This document shows, in pieces, positions 19,058-27,355 of a stretch of 64,000 nucleotides of DNA. The notes below the pieces were generated by a model. That model had not been told where the DNA came from. It made no database searches and saw only the letters and a list, made by a program, of their open reading frames with translations. The DNA is from Ochrobactrum teleogrylli. Lineage in GTDB: Bacteria > Pseudomonadota > Alphaproteobacteria > Rhizobiales > Rhizobiaceae. The stretch lies in the NCBI RefSeq assembly GCF_006376685.1, contig NZ_VEWL01000003.1, positions 62,001 through 126,000 of the forward strand, in the 5' to 3' direction. How positions within the stretch are numbered: the first letter of the stretch is position 1; every line of letters starts with the position of its first letter. Made by a program: the position numbers and the translations under genes.

Positions 19058-20368
19058 ATGGCTGATCTTTCAACGAATTTTCTCGGAATCAAATCGCCCA
19101 ATCCGTTCTGGCTGGCTTCGGCCCCGCCGACCGACAAGGCCTATAATGTCGAGCGCGCCTTCAAGGCGGGCTGGGGCGGCGTTGTCTGGAAGACGCTGGG
19201 TGCCGAAGGCCCACCGGTGGTAAACGTCAACGGCCCGCGCTATGGCGCGATCCATGGCGCAGACCGGCGGCTGCTCGGCCTCAACAATATCGAGCTGATC
19301 ACCGACCGTCCGCTGGAGGTCAATCTGCGCGAGATGAAAGAGGTCAAGATGCGCTGGCCGGACCGCGCGCTGATCGCCTCGATCATGGTGCCTTGCGAGG
19401 AGGAAGCCTGGAAGGCGATCCTGCCTCTGGTCGAGGAAACCGGTGCGGATGGCATCGAGCTGAACTTCGGCTGCCCGCATGGCATGAGCGAACGCGGCAT
19501 GGGTGCCGCTGTCGGTCAGGTGCCGGAATATGTCGCCATGGTCGTCAAATGGTGCAAGCAATATAGCCGCATGCCGGTGATCACCAAGCTGACGCCCAAT
19601 ATCACCGATATTCGAAAGCCCGCGCGCGGCGCGCATGCAGCGGGTACGGATGCCGTGTCGCTGATCAACACGATCAACTCCATCGTCTCGATCGATCTCG
19701 ACCGCATGTCGCCGGTGCCCTCCATTGACGGTCGCGGCAGCCATGGCGGTTATTGTGGCCCGGCGGTCAAACCCATCGCGCTCAACATGGTGGCGGAAAT
19801 TGCTCGTGATCCCGAAACCCACGGCCTGCCGATTTCAGGCATTGGCGGCATCACGACATGGCGCGACGCGGCGGAGTTCATCGCGCTCGGCTGCGGCACG
19901 GTGCAGGTCTGCACGGCGGCCATGACCTACGGGTTCAAGGTCGTGCAGGAAATGATCGACGGCCTGTCGGACTGGATGGATTCGAAGGGCTATGAAACGC
20001 TCGACGATTTCCGCGGCATGGCCGTGCCGCAGGTTTCCGACTGGCAGTATCTGAACCTGAACTATGTCACCAAGGCGCGCATTGATCAGGATCTTTGCAT
20101 CAAATGCGGTCGCTGTCACATCGCCTGCGAGGACACCTCGCATCAGGCGATCACCAATCTCGTCAATGGCGCGCGCCATTTCGAGGTGATCGACGAGGAA
20201 TGCGTCGGCTGCAATCTCTGCGTCAATGTTTGCCCGGTCGAGAACTGCATCACCATGGAGCAGATCGGCGGCGTCGATCCACGCACCAAGGCGCCGATCA
20301 TGCCTGATTACGCCAACTGGACCACCCATCCGAACAATCCGATGGCGGTCAAGGAAGCGGCTGAATAA
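19058..20368 (+). CDS. preA: NAD-dependent dihydropyrimidine dehydrogenase, subunit PreA
   Basis: A 436-residue catalytic subunit partner of PreT. An FMN-binding TIM barrel of the dihydroorotate dehydrogenase type makes up most of it: NPFWLASAPPTDKAYNVERA at the N-terminus, ELNFGCPHGMSERGMGAAVG with the catalytic cysteine loop, and ISGIGGITTWRDAAEFIALG near the phosphate site. The C-terminus adds two [4Fe-4S] motifs, CIKCGRCHIACE and CVGCNLCVNVCP. The start has a strong AGGAGG site. It is co-transcribed with preT. Confidence 0.95.
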   Translation: MADLSTNFLGIKSPNPFWLASAPPTDKAYNVERAFKAGWGGVVWKTLGAEGPPVVNVNGPRYGAIHGADRRLLGLNNIELITDRPLEVNLREMKEVKMRWPDRALIASIMVPCEEEAWKAILPLVEETGADGIELNFGCPHGMSERGMGAAVGQVPEYVAMVVKWCKQYSRMPVITKLTPNITDIRKPARGAHAAGTDAVSLINTINSIVSIDLDRMSPVPSIDGRGSHGGYCGPAVKPIALNMVAEIARDPETHGLPISGIGGITTWRDAAEFIALGCGTVQVCTAAMTYGFKVVQEMIDGLSDWMDSKGYETLDDFRGMAVPQVSDWQYLNLNYVTKARIDQDLCIKCGRCHIACEDTSHQAITNLVNGARHFEVIDEECVGCNLCVNVCPVENCITMEQIGGVDPRTKAPIMPDYANWTTHPNNPMAVKEAAE

Positions 20369-20392
20369 TACCGAGCCGCCAAGCTGCGAAAA

Positions 20393-20785
20393 CTATGCCT
20401 TGAAACGCGCCTGGATGCTCTGCGATAGCAGGGCTACCGGGCGCGTCAAATCGCCGGGCGGGTTCCAGAGCAGTTCCTCGATCTCGCTGGAAGCCACCGG
20501 CACCTGACCGTCCTTCAGCGTGAGATGGAAAAGCTCTGCTTCCACGGTGGCGTCCACCTCATTGGCGGCTGGGGCCGACATCGTCGCCGCATAGCGCAAT
20601 TGGCTGGCGTCGATGCGAATGCCAAGTTCTTCCTCGATCTCGCGAATAAGCGCGATTTCCGGCTGTTCGTCCGCATCGATCTTGCCGCCGGGCTGGAAGA
20701 ATATCGCGCTGCCGCGCTTGCGCACGAGCAGGAACCGGCCTGCCTCGTCGCGAATGATGGCTGCTGAAATGCGAATCGTTTTCAT
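20393..20785 (-). CDS. Nudix hydrolase
   Basis: A 130-residue single-domain Nudix protein. The Nudix box begins at GGKIDADEQPE (about 33-43) and continues to REIEEELG, satisfying Gx5Ex7REUxEExGU. Such enzymes hydrolyse nucleoside diphosphates linked to another group, often damaged nucleotides. Its ATG overlaps the stop of rutR by four bases, so the two genes are coupled. This suggests, but does not prove, a role linked to nucleobase or nucleotide metabolism. It is convergent with preA, with only 24 bases between. Confidence 0.88.
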   Translation of the reverse strand: MKTIRISAAIIRDEAGRFLLVRKRGSAIFFQPGGKIDADEQPEIALIREIEEELGIRIDASQLRYAATMSAPAANEVDATVEAELFHLTLKDGQVPVASSEIEELLWNPPGDLTRPVALLSQSIQARFKA

Positions 20786-21468
20786 GATGCGGCAACTTCT
20801 TCCCGTGGGCGGATTCCGTCAAGGATGATGGCGCTGACAGCGGCTGCCGTTTCGTCGTAAAAGCCGGGCTTCTGGGTCCGGTCACCGAGAATGGCGGAAA
20901 CCTGCACCGAGAAATCGGAATAATGCTGCGTCACCGCCCATATCGTGAAAATCAGATGATAAGGATCAACCGGCGCGATGCGCTTTTCGGCGATCCACCG
21001 ATGAATGACCGCTGCCTTCTCATCGACAAGCTGCTTCAGGTGCCCTTTCAGAAAATCGGAAATGGCTGGTGCGCCGTGCAGGATTTCATTAGCAAACAGG
21101 CGCGAGGCTTCTGGCTTTTTGGCCGATATTTCCAGCTTCACCGCAATATAGCGGCGCAATTCATCGAGCGGATCGCCTTCCGGGTCGATATTCTCGAAAG
21201 GCTCCAGCCATGTGGCGAGCGTGTCTTCCAGAACGGTCACATAGATGTTCTGCTTGCGCGGAAAATAATAGAGCAGGTTCGGCTTCGACATGCCCGCCTT
21301 CTCGGCGATCTGGTCGATGGTCGAGCCGCGAAATCCATAGTTTGAAAACACTTCCAGCGCCGCGTCGAGAATGAGCCGGCGATTGATGCCCTGAATACGC
21401 GTCGCACCTTCCGTCTTTTCGGGCGCGGTTGGGTCCGCAGATGGGGGTGCTGAAGGGGCTGTGGCCAT
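20782..21468 (-). CDS. rutR: TetR-family pyrimidine regulator RutR
   Basis: A 228-residue regulator closely resembling E. coli RutR, which senses uracil and thymine. Shared segments include the helix-turn-helix region TIDQIAEKAGMSKPNLLYYF (about 50-70), EASRLFANEILHGAPAISD, and DPYHLIFTIWAVTQHYSDF in the ligand domain. The N-terminal 24 residues are Ala/Pro-rich, unstructured and species-specific. A near-perfect RutR box lies 72 bases upstream, which implies autoregulation and control of the divergent hydantoinase/importer operon. A second possible box lies before preT. Confidence 0.9.
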   Translation of the reverse strand: MATAPSAPPSADPTAPEKTEGATRIQGINRRLILDAALEVFSNYGFRGSTIDQIAEKAGMSKPNLLYYFPRKQNIYVTVLEDTLATWLEPFENIDPEGDPLDELRRYIAVKLEISAKKPEASRLFANEILHGAPAISDFLKGHLKQLVDEKAAVIHRWIAEKRIAPVDPYHLIFTIWAVTQHYSDFSVQVSAILGDRTQKPGFYDETAAAVSAIILDGIRPREEVAAS

Positions 21469-21540
21469 TTGACACCTTTCGGCAGTGTAGAATTTTTCAA
21501 AAGCGCTTGACCGTCTTCGAACGCTCTTCTAGCCTGCATT

Positions 21541-21556
21541 TTGACCAACTAGTCAA
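21541..21556. promoter_or_regulatory. RutR-type operator between rutR and the catabolic operon
   Basis: TTGACCAACTAGTCAA is a palindrome differing from the E. coli RutR consensus half-sites (TTGACCA / TGGTCAA) at one position. It sits between rutR and the divergent amidohydrolase gene, which is where a regulator controlling both would bind. Confidence 0.75.
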
Positions 21557-21687
21557 GTTTTTGCAATTCAGGCAAGAATATTGTGGCCAAAGAGCCGGGT
21601 CGCGGGAACTTATAAGCGAGTGGATACGAGCCTTAGGCAGATTTGGCGCGGCGTCCAACGCATCCATACAATGAGGAGGTCGAGCGC

Positions 21688-22935
21688 ATGGTGCTCACCA
21701 GCAATCTCAGAGTCAATGGCGACCGCCTGTGGGACAGCCTGATGGACATGGCCAAGATTGGCCCTGGTCTGCGCGGCGGCAATAACCGTCAGACGCTGAC
21801 CGATGAAGACGGCGAAGGCCGCAAGCTTTTCCAGTCCTGGTGCGAAAAGGCTGGACTGTCGATGACCGTCGACACGATGGGCAACATGTTTTTCCTGCGC
21901 CCCGGCGAAGACGCCGATGCCGACCCCGTCTATATGGGCAGCCATCTCGACACGCAGCCGACCGGCGGCAAATATGACGGCGTTCTGGGTGTGTTGGGCG
22001 GCCTCGAAGTCATGCGCACACTGAACGACATGAACATCCGCACCAAGCGCCCCATCGTGGTCACCAACTGGACCAATGAGGAAGGCACCCGCTTCGCGCC
22101 TGCCATGCTGGCTTCGGGCGTGTTCGCAGGCGTGCTGGATCAGGACTGGGCCTATCAGCGCACTGACGCCAAGGGCAAAAAATTCGGCGATGAGCTGGAG
22201 CGCATCGGCTGGAAAGGCGACGAGCCGGTCGGCAAACGGAAAATTCACGCCATGTTCGAACTGCATATCGAACAGGGGCCGATCCTTGAGGCTGAAAACA
22301 AGGATATCGGCGTTGTGAGCCATGGTCAGGGCCTGTGGTGGCTGCAAGTGACGCTGACGGGCAAGGAAGCGCATACCGGTTCCACGCCGATGAAGATGCG
22401 CAAGAATGCCAGCCTCGGCCTTGGCAAGATGCTGCAACTCGTCAACGAAATCGCCATGGCGCATCAGCCGGATGCGGTTGGTGGCGTCGGCCATATCGAT
22501 GTTTCGCCGAATTCGCGCAATGTCCTGCCGGGCACGGTCGTGTTCACGGTGGATTTCCGCTCGCCCAATCAGGTTGTGCTGGACGGCATGAAGGCGCGTT
22601 TCGAAAAGGAAGCGCCGAAGATTGCCGAGGAACTAGGCATCGGCATCGAAATCGAAGTGGCTGGCCATTTTGATCCCGTCACCTTCGACAAGGGCTGTGT
22701 GGAAGCCATCCGCAATGCCGCCGAACGGCTTGGCTACAGCCATCGCGATCTTGTTTCCGGCGCTGGCCACGACGCCTGCTGGGTCAATCGCGTTGCACCG
22801 ACGGCAATGGTCATGTGCCCCTGCGTCGACGGGTTGAGCCACAATGAGGATGAGGAAATTTCGAAGGAATGGGCGTCGGCGGGAACCGACGTGCTTCTGC
22901 ATGCCGTATTGGAGACTGCTGAAATTGTAAGCTGA
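21688..22935 (+). CDS. N-carbamoyl-amino-acid / beta-ureidopropionate hydrolase (M20 family)
   Basis: A 415-residue binuclear zinc amidohydrolase of the AmaB/HyuC/beta-alanine synthase type. It hydrolyses N-carbamoyl amino acids or 3-ureidopropionate to the amino acid, ammonia and CO2, the last step of reductive pyrimidine breakdown. Metal ligands appear in GSHLDTQPTGGKYDG (His86, Asp97) and in TNEEGTRFAPAM (Glu131/Glu132). The dimerisation domain has GKEAHTGSTPMKMR, and the C-terminal metal site is SGAGHDACW. The ATG at 21688 follows AGGAGG nine bases away; an ATG 45 bases upstream has no such site. It is the first gene of the operon that runs through the importer. Confidence 0.9.
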   Translation: MVLTSNLRVNGDRLWDSLMDMAKIGPGLRGGNNRQTLTDEDGEGRKLFQSWCEKAGLSMTVDTMGNMFFLRPGEDADADPVYMGSHLDTQPTGGKYDGVLGVLGGLEVMRTLNDMNIRTKRPIVVTNWTNEEGTRFAPAMLASGVFAGVLDQDWAYQRTDAKGKKFGDELERIGWKGDEPVGKRKIHAMFELHIEQGPILEAENKDIGVVSHGQGLWWLQVTLTGKEAHTGSTPMKMRKNASLGLGKMLQLVNEIAMAHQPDAVGGVGHIDVSPNSRNVLPGTVVFTVDFRSPNQVVLDGMKARFEKEAPKIAEELGIGIEIEVAGHFDPVTFDKGCVEAIRNAAERLGYSHRDLVSGAGHDACWVNRVAPTAMVMCPCVDGLSHNEDEEISKEWASAGTDVLLHAVLETAEIVS

Positions 22936-22994
22936 TTTCACTGCCATCCAATACAGCACCTGTGTTCATACAAAACCAAAAAGGGGAACGAACA

Positions 22995-24464
22995 GTGGCT
23001 AAGACTGGAGCATCCAAGGTCATCAAAGGCGGCACCGTCATCACCGCCGACCGCACCTTTAAAGCCGACGTTCTCATCGAAGGCGAGAAGATTGCTGCCG
23101 TTGGCGACAATCTGACCGGCGATGAAATTATCGACGCAAGCGGCTGTTATATCATGCCCGGCGGCATTGATCCGCATACCCATCTGCAAATGCCCTTCAT
23201 GGGCACCTATTCGTCCGACGATTTCGACACTGGCACGGCGGCGGCCCTTGCGGGCGGCACGACCATGGTGGTCGATTTCGTGCTGCCGGATTCCGAAGGC
23301 AACCTCCTCGACGCGCTTCAGGAATGGTTCCAGAAGGCGGGCAAGGCGCGCACCGATTATTCGTTCCACATGGCGATTACCGGTTGGAACGAGCGCACCT
23401 TCAACGAGATGGCCGAAGTGGTGAAGCGGGGCATCAACACCTTCAAGCATTTCATGGCCTATAAGGGCGCGCTGATGGTGAATGACGACGAGATGTTCGC
23501 CTCGTTCCAGCGCTGCGCGGAACTGGGTGCCATGCCGCTCGTTCATGCCGAGAACGGCGATGTTGTCGCCCATTTGCAGGCCAAGCTGATGGCCGAAGGC
23601 AATAACGGGCCGGAAGCCCATGCCTATTCCCGCCCGCCGGAAGTGGAAGGCGAAGCCACCAACCGCGCCATCATGATCGCCGATCAGGCAGGCGTACCGC
23701 TTTATGTCGTGCATGTTTCCTGCGAGCAGAGCCACGAAGCAATCCGCCGCGCCCGACAGAAGGGTATGCGCGTGTTTGGCGAACCGCTGATCCAGCATCT
23801 GACGCTGGATGAAAGCGAATATCATAACAAGGACTGGGATTATGCGGCGCGCCGCGTGATGTCGCCGCCGTTCCGTGACAAGGTCAATCAGGATAGCCTG
23901 TGGGCGGGTCTTGCTGCGGGCAGCCTCCAATGCGTGGCGACCGACCACTGCGCCTTCACCACCGAGCAGAAGCGCTATGGCATCGGCAATTTCACCAAAA
24001 TTCCGAACGGCACCGGCGGTCTGGAAGAGCGCCTTCCGGTTTTGTGGACGCGTGGTGTTCGCACCGGTCGTCTGACGCCGAACGAATTCGTGGCGGTGAC
24101 TTCGACCAATATTGCGAAGATCCTCAACATCTACCCGCAAAAGGGTGCTGTCCTGCCGGGGGCCGATGCCGATCTGGTCATCTGGGACCCGGAAGCCACC
24201 AAAAAGGTTTCGGCCAAGACACAGCACTCCTCCATCGACTACAATGTGTTCGAAGGTTTTGAGCTGAAGGGCCTGCCGGTCGTGACGCTCTCTCGCGGTC
24301 GCGTTGCCTATAACAAGGGCAAGGTTACCGCCGAGCCGGGCGACGGTCGCTTCATCGAACGCGAGCCGAACGGCGCGGTGAACAAGGCGCTGTCGCAGTG
24401 GAAGGAAATCGTCGCTCCGCGTAAGGTGGAACGCAGCGCAGAACATATGCCGATAGGGGTCTGA
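22995..24464 (+). CDS. hydA: Dihydropyrimidinase / D-hydantoinase
   Basis: A 489-residue cyclic amidohydrolase that opens the dihydropyrimidine or hydantoin ring to the N-carbamoyl acid. The metal-binding motif DPHTHLQMPF (His61, His63), the carboxylated lysine in FMAYKG (about 157), HAEN, and the region VATDHCAFTTEQK with the conserved Asp are all present. The GTG start is chosen because AGGGGA is placed seven bases before it and the conserved start (KVIKGGTVITADRTFKADV) follows. An ATG 33 bases upstream is less likely. It connects PreTA (upstream step) with the carbamoyl hydrolase (downstream step). Confidence 0.92.
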   Translation: MAKTGASKVIKGGTVITADRTFKADVLIEGEKIAAVGDNLTGDEIIDASGCYIMPGGIDPHTHLQMPFMGTYSSDDFDTGTAAALAGGTTMVVDFVLPDSEGNLLDALQEWFQKAGKARTDYSFHMAITGWNERTFNEMAEVVKRGINTFKHFMAYKGALMVNDDEMFASFQRCAELGAMPLVHAENGDVVAHLQAKLMAEGNNGPEAHAYSRPPEVEGEATNRAIMIADQAGVPLYVVHVSCEQSHEAIRRARQKGMRVFGEPLIQHLTLDESEYHNKDWDYAARRVMSPPFRDKVNQDSLWAGLAAGSLQCVATDHCAFTTEQKRYGIGNFTKIPNGTGGLEERLPVLWTRGVRTGRLTPNEFVAVTSTNIAKILNIYPQKGAVLPGADADLVIWDPEATKKVSAKTQHSSIDYNVFEGFELKGLPVVTLSRGRVAYNKGKVTAEPGDGRFIEREPNGAVNKALSQWKEIVAPRKVERSAEHMPIGV

Positions 24465-24467
24465 CAC

Positions 24468-25319
24468 ATGGCTCTAGCTCAGCTTCGGGAACCGCGCATG
24501 AATGTGAATGACAGCATGGCCCCGGAGAGGGGCTTGGAGAATGCGCAGACGGTAATCGACATCAAGGATCTGTCACTGGTGTTCGAGACCAATGACGGGC
24601 CGGTCCATGCGCTGTCCAATATCAACCTCGCGATCCAGCGCGGCGAGTTCGTTTCCTTTATCGGTCCTTCGGGTTGCGGCAAGACCACGCTGATGCGTGT
24701 GGTCGCCGATCTCGAACAGCCGACCTCCGGTTCGGTGAGCGTCAACGGCATGACGCCCGCCAATGCCCGTCTCGACCGCTCCTACGGCTATGTATTTCAG
24801 GCGGCAGCCCTGTTTCCATGGCGCACGATCGAGGACAATATCAGCCTGCCGCTGGAAATCATGGGCTATTCCAGGGCGGAGCGTCAGGCGCGGATCGAGA
24901 AGAACCTCGCGCTCGTCAATCTGACCGGCTTTGGCAAGAAGTTTCCATGGCAGCTTTCCGGCGGCATGCAGCAGCGCGCTTCCATCGCGCGCGCCCTGTC
25001 GTTTGACCCCGACATGCTTTTGATGGACGAACCCTTTGGCGCGCTCGATGAAATCGTGCGCGACCACCTCAACGAACAGCTTCTGAAACTCTGGGCCGCG
25101 ACGCGCAAAACCGTCATCTTCGTGACCCACTCGATCCCGGAAGCCGTGTTTCTTTCCACCAAGATCGTGGTGATGAGCCCGCGTCCGGGCCGCATTCATG
25201 AAATCATCGACTGCGACCTCGGACCGGATCGGACGCTGGATATTCGTGAATCGGAGGCTTTCCTGAAAATCGCCCATCGCGTGCGCGAAGGCCTGCGGCT
25301 GGGGCATATTCATGAGTAG
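24468..25319 (+). CDS. ABC transporter ATPase, nitrate/taurine/pyrimidine (NitT/TauT) class
   Basis: A 283-residue ATP-binding subunit of the NitT/TauT importer class. Walker A GPSGCGKTT, Q-loop FQAAALFPWRT, signature LSGGMQQR, Walker B MLLMDEPFG and the switch THSIPEA are all in place. The first 28 residues are not conserved; a later ATG (MNVNDS or MAPERG) may be the true start. It starts three bases after the hydA stop, so it is cotranscribed. Such ATPases serve nitrate, sulfonate, thiamine-precursor or pyrimidine importers. The context points to pyrimidine or hydantoin uptake. Confidence 0.88.
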   Translation: MALAQLREPRMNVNDSMAPERGLENAQTVIDIKDLSLVFETNDGPVHALSNINLAIQRGEFVSFIGPSGCGKTTLMRVVADLEQPTSGSVSVNGMTPANARLDRSYGYVFQAAALFPWRTIEDNISLPLEIMGYSRAERQARIEKNLALVNLTGFGKKFPWQLSGGMQQRASIARALSFDPDMLLMDEPFGALDEIVRDHLNEQLLKLWAATRKTVIFVTHSIPEAVFLSTKIVVMSPRPGRIHEIIDCDLGPDRTLDIRESEAFLKIAHRVREGLRLGHIHE

Positions 25320-25333
25320 AGCTTTCGGCCTAT

Positions 25334-25476
25334 CACTTCAGTTGCAAATTCGTCAGGCCGTGGCGAAACGAGTGATTTTCGAGCACCGGAGCGAAGCGTA
25401 CTTTTGGGTACGTGAGCACCGGAGCGCAGGAAATTGCTCGTTGCAGCCCGGCATGGCGAAGAGTGCAACTGAAGTG
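25334..25476. repeat. 143-bp palindromic intergenic element inside the operon
   Basis: The element is bounded by perfect 13-base inverted ends, CACTTCAGTTGCA (25334-25346) and TGCAACTGAAGTG (25464-25476). Inside, AACGAGTGATTTTC faces GAAATTGCTCGTT. A central hairpin has arms CGTAC/GTACG. GAGCACCGGAGCG occurs twice as a direct repeat (25381-25393 and 25414-25426). The whole can fold into one long cruciform-like hairpin. It resembles a MITE-like repetitive unit and may relate to the palindromic Bru-RS type repeats of Brucella, though I cannot confirm the family. It separates the ATPase and permease genes of one operon. Confidence 0.75.
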
Positions 25477-25496
25477 CGATATGCAGGAGGCCGCAG

Positions 25497-26390
25497 ATGA
25501 AGACCTTCCTGCACGACAAATTCATTCCCGTGACGACGGTACTCGCCGTGTTCGTCGCGCTCTGGTATGGGCTGGCCGTTTTTCTCAATGCGCCATTCGA
25601 GCGCGATCAGGCAGAGCGCGCCGGGACCGAGGTTTCGTTTTCCACGCTCGTCGCCAATACGATGAACCAGGAGCGCCCGGTTCTGCCAGCACCGCATCAG
25701 GTGGCGCAGGAAATCTGGAAGACCGTTTTCGACGTCAAGCCCACATCCAAGCGCAGCCTCGTCTATCATGGATGGGTCACGCTGTCCTCCACGCTGCTGG
25801 GCTTCGCGCTGGGTTCGCTTCTTGGCATCGCGCTTGCGGTCGGCATCGTCCATTCGCGCACGCTTGACAAGAGCCTGATGCCGTGGATCATCACCTCGCA
25901 GACGATCCCGATCCTCGCCATTGCGCCAATGATTATCGTTGTTCTGAATGCCATCGGCATATCGGGCCTGCTACCGAAAGCCTTCATTTCGACCTATCTT
26001 TCCTTCTTCCCCGTTGCCGTTGGTATGGTGAAGGGGCTGCGGTCGCCGGATGTCATGCATCTCGACCTCATGCGAACCTATAATGCGTCCCGCGCACAGG
26101 TGTTCTGGAAGCTGCGATGGCCTGCGGCCATGCCGTTCCTGTTCACATCGATGCAAATTGCCGTTGCCATCAGTCTCGTTGGCGCAATCGTCGGCGAATT
26201 GCCGACCGGCGCCGTGGCCGGACTTGGCGCGCGTTTGCTCGCTGGCTCTTATTACGGGCAGACGGTGCAGATCTGGGCGGCGCTCATCGCCGCCGCATTG
26301 ATGGCGGGTGTGCTGGTCGCACTGGTCGGGCTGGTAGCGCGCATCGTCAACAGCCGCATGGGCGCGAAGCCGGAAAGGGCGGCGGCATGA
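25497..26390 (+). CDS. ABC transporter permease (NitT/TauT class), first
   Basis: A 297-residue inner-membrane permease. After an N-terminal helix (about 13-33, TTVLAVFVALWYGLAVFL) there is an unusual soluble insertion of about 50 residues (FERDQAERAGTEVSFSTLVANT ...). The standard BPD-type permease core follows with the cytoplasmic EAA-like loop (DLMRTYNASRAQVFWKLRWPAAMP) that docks the ATPase. Ribosome binding site GGAGG lies at 25486-25490, just past the palindromic element. It overlaps the second permease gene by four bases. Confidence 0.88.
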   Translation: MKTFLHDKFIPVTTVLAVFVALWYGLAVFLNAPFERDQAERAGTEVSFSTLVANTMNQERPVLPAPHQVAQEIWKTVFDVKPTSKRSLVYHGWVTLSSTLLGFALGSLLGIALAVGIVHSRTLDKSLMPWIITSQTIPILAIAPMIIVVLNAIGISGLLPKAFISTYLSFFPVAVGMVKGLRSPDVMHLDLMRTYNASRAQVFWKLRWPAAMPFLFTSMQIAVAISLVGAIVGELPTGAVAGLGARLLAGSYYGQTVQIWAALIAAALMAGVLVALVGLVARIVNSRMGAKPERAAA

Positions 26391-27247
26391 TGACCGGCAT
26401 TCTCTCCGTTATCGCCATCATTGTGGTGTCGTGGGTGATTGTGGGCTGGGTTTCCAGCCTCAAGGCCCGCACCCCGCAGGGCCAGAAACTTCTCGACATC
26501 GCGGTCCCTGCCCTGTTCGGTATCGCCATGCTGGTGCTGTGGGAAGCAGCCGTCCGGCTGTTCGCCATACCGCAGGTGCTGCTGCCTGCACCTTCCGCCA
26601 TATGGGCGCGGATTGTCGATTCCGTGCCGATCCTCTGGGCGGATTTCCGCCAGACCTTCATGAAGGCGGTCATCATCGGCTATGTCGCCGGTTGCGGGCT
26701 GGGCTTCATCACGGCCATCATCGCAGACCGCATCCCTTTCCTGCGCAAGGGCCTGTTGCCGCTCGGCAATCTGGCGGCGGCGCTGCCCATCGTTGGCGTC
26801 GCGCCAATCATGGTGATGTGGTTCGGTTTCGACTGGGAGTCGAAGGCTGCCGTCGTCATCATCATGACCTTCTTCCCCATGCTGGTGAATACGGTTGCAG
26901 GCCTTGCCAGCACCGGATCGATGGAGCGCGACCTGATGGAGACCTATGGCTCCAATTACTGGCAGACGCTGGTGAAGCTGCGCCTGCCCGCCGCCATGCC
27001 CTTCATCTTCAACGCGCTGAAGATCAACTCAACGCTTGCGCTGATTGGCGCTATCGTGGCCGAATTCTTCGGCACGCCGATTGTCGGCATGGGCTTCCGC
27101 ATTTCGGCTGAGATCGGCCGCATGAATGTGGACATGGTCTGGGCCGAAATTTTCGTCGCCGCCCTGGCGGGATCGCTCTCTTACGGGCTGATCGCGCTGA
27201 TCGAGCGCAAAGTGACATTCTGGCACCCTTCTTACAGGCGGGGGTGA
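26387..27247 (+). CDS. ABC transporter permease (NitT/TauT class), second
   Basis: A 286-residue inner-membrane permease starting at an ATG that overlaps the preceding stop (ATGA). It has about six helices and the coupling loop RDLMETYGSNYWQTLVKLRLPAAMPFI. Together the two permeases probably form a heterodimeric channel, whereas most NitT/TauT importers use one permease gene. Frames extending further upstream run inside the first permease gene and are not used. Confidence 0.88.
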   Translation: MMTGILSVIAIIVVSWVIVGWVSSLKARTPQGQKLLDIAVPALFGIAMLVLWEAAVRLFAIPQVLLPAPSAIWARIVDSVPILWADFRQTFMKAVIIGYVAGCGLGFITAIIADRIPFLRKGLLPLGNLAAALPIVGVAPIMVMWFGFDWESKAAVVIIMTFFPMLVNTVAGLASTGSMERDLMETYGSNYWQTLVKLRLPAAMPFIFNALKINSTLALIGAIVAEFFGTPIVGMGFRISAEIGRMNVDMVWAEIFVAALAGSLSYGLIALIERKVTFWHPSYRRG

Positions 27248-27250
27248 AGC

Positions 27251-27287
27251 CTTTCCGGCGAAAGCGCGAAGTGCTTTCGCCGGAAAG
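27251..27287 (+). other. 15-bp perfect hairpin between permease and binding-protein genes
   Basis: CTTTCCGGCGAAAGC and GCTTTCGCCGGAAAG form a perfect 15-base stem around a seven-base loop, four bases past the permease stop. No T-run follows, so it is not a classical terminator. It more likely protects upstream mRNA or marks a processing point that lets the binding-protein gene be expressed more strongly than the permeases. Confidence 0.75.
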
Positions 27288-27355
27288 ACGCAGATGTAAG
27301 CAGATCCGGTATCCGCCACCATAAGGCGGGACCGTCAACCAGAGGAGAACCAAGC

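Noticed and set aside
25381..25426. CRISPR-like or tandem repeat (GAGCACCGGAGCG twice)
   Set aside because: Only two copies 20 bases apart, both part of one larger palindromic element; no array and no cas genes.
27248..27355. Thiamine-type riboswitch before the THI5-like binding protein
   Set aside because: The leader holds only a perfect hairpin. The conserved thiamine-pyrophosphate riboswitch core could not be recognised.
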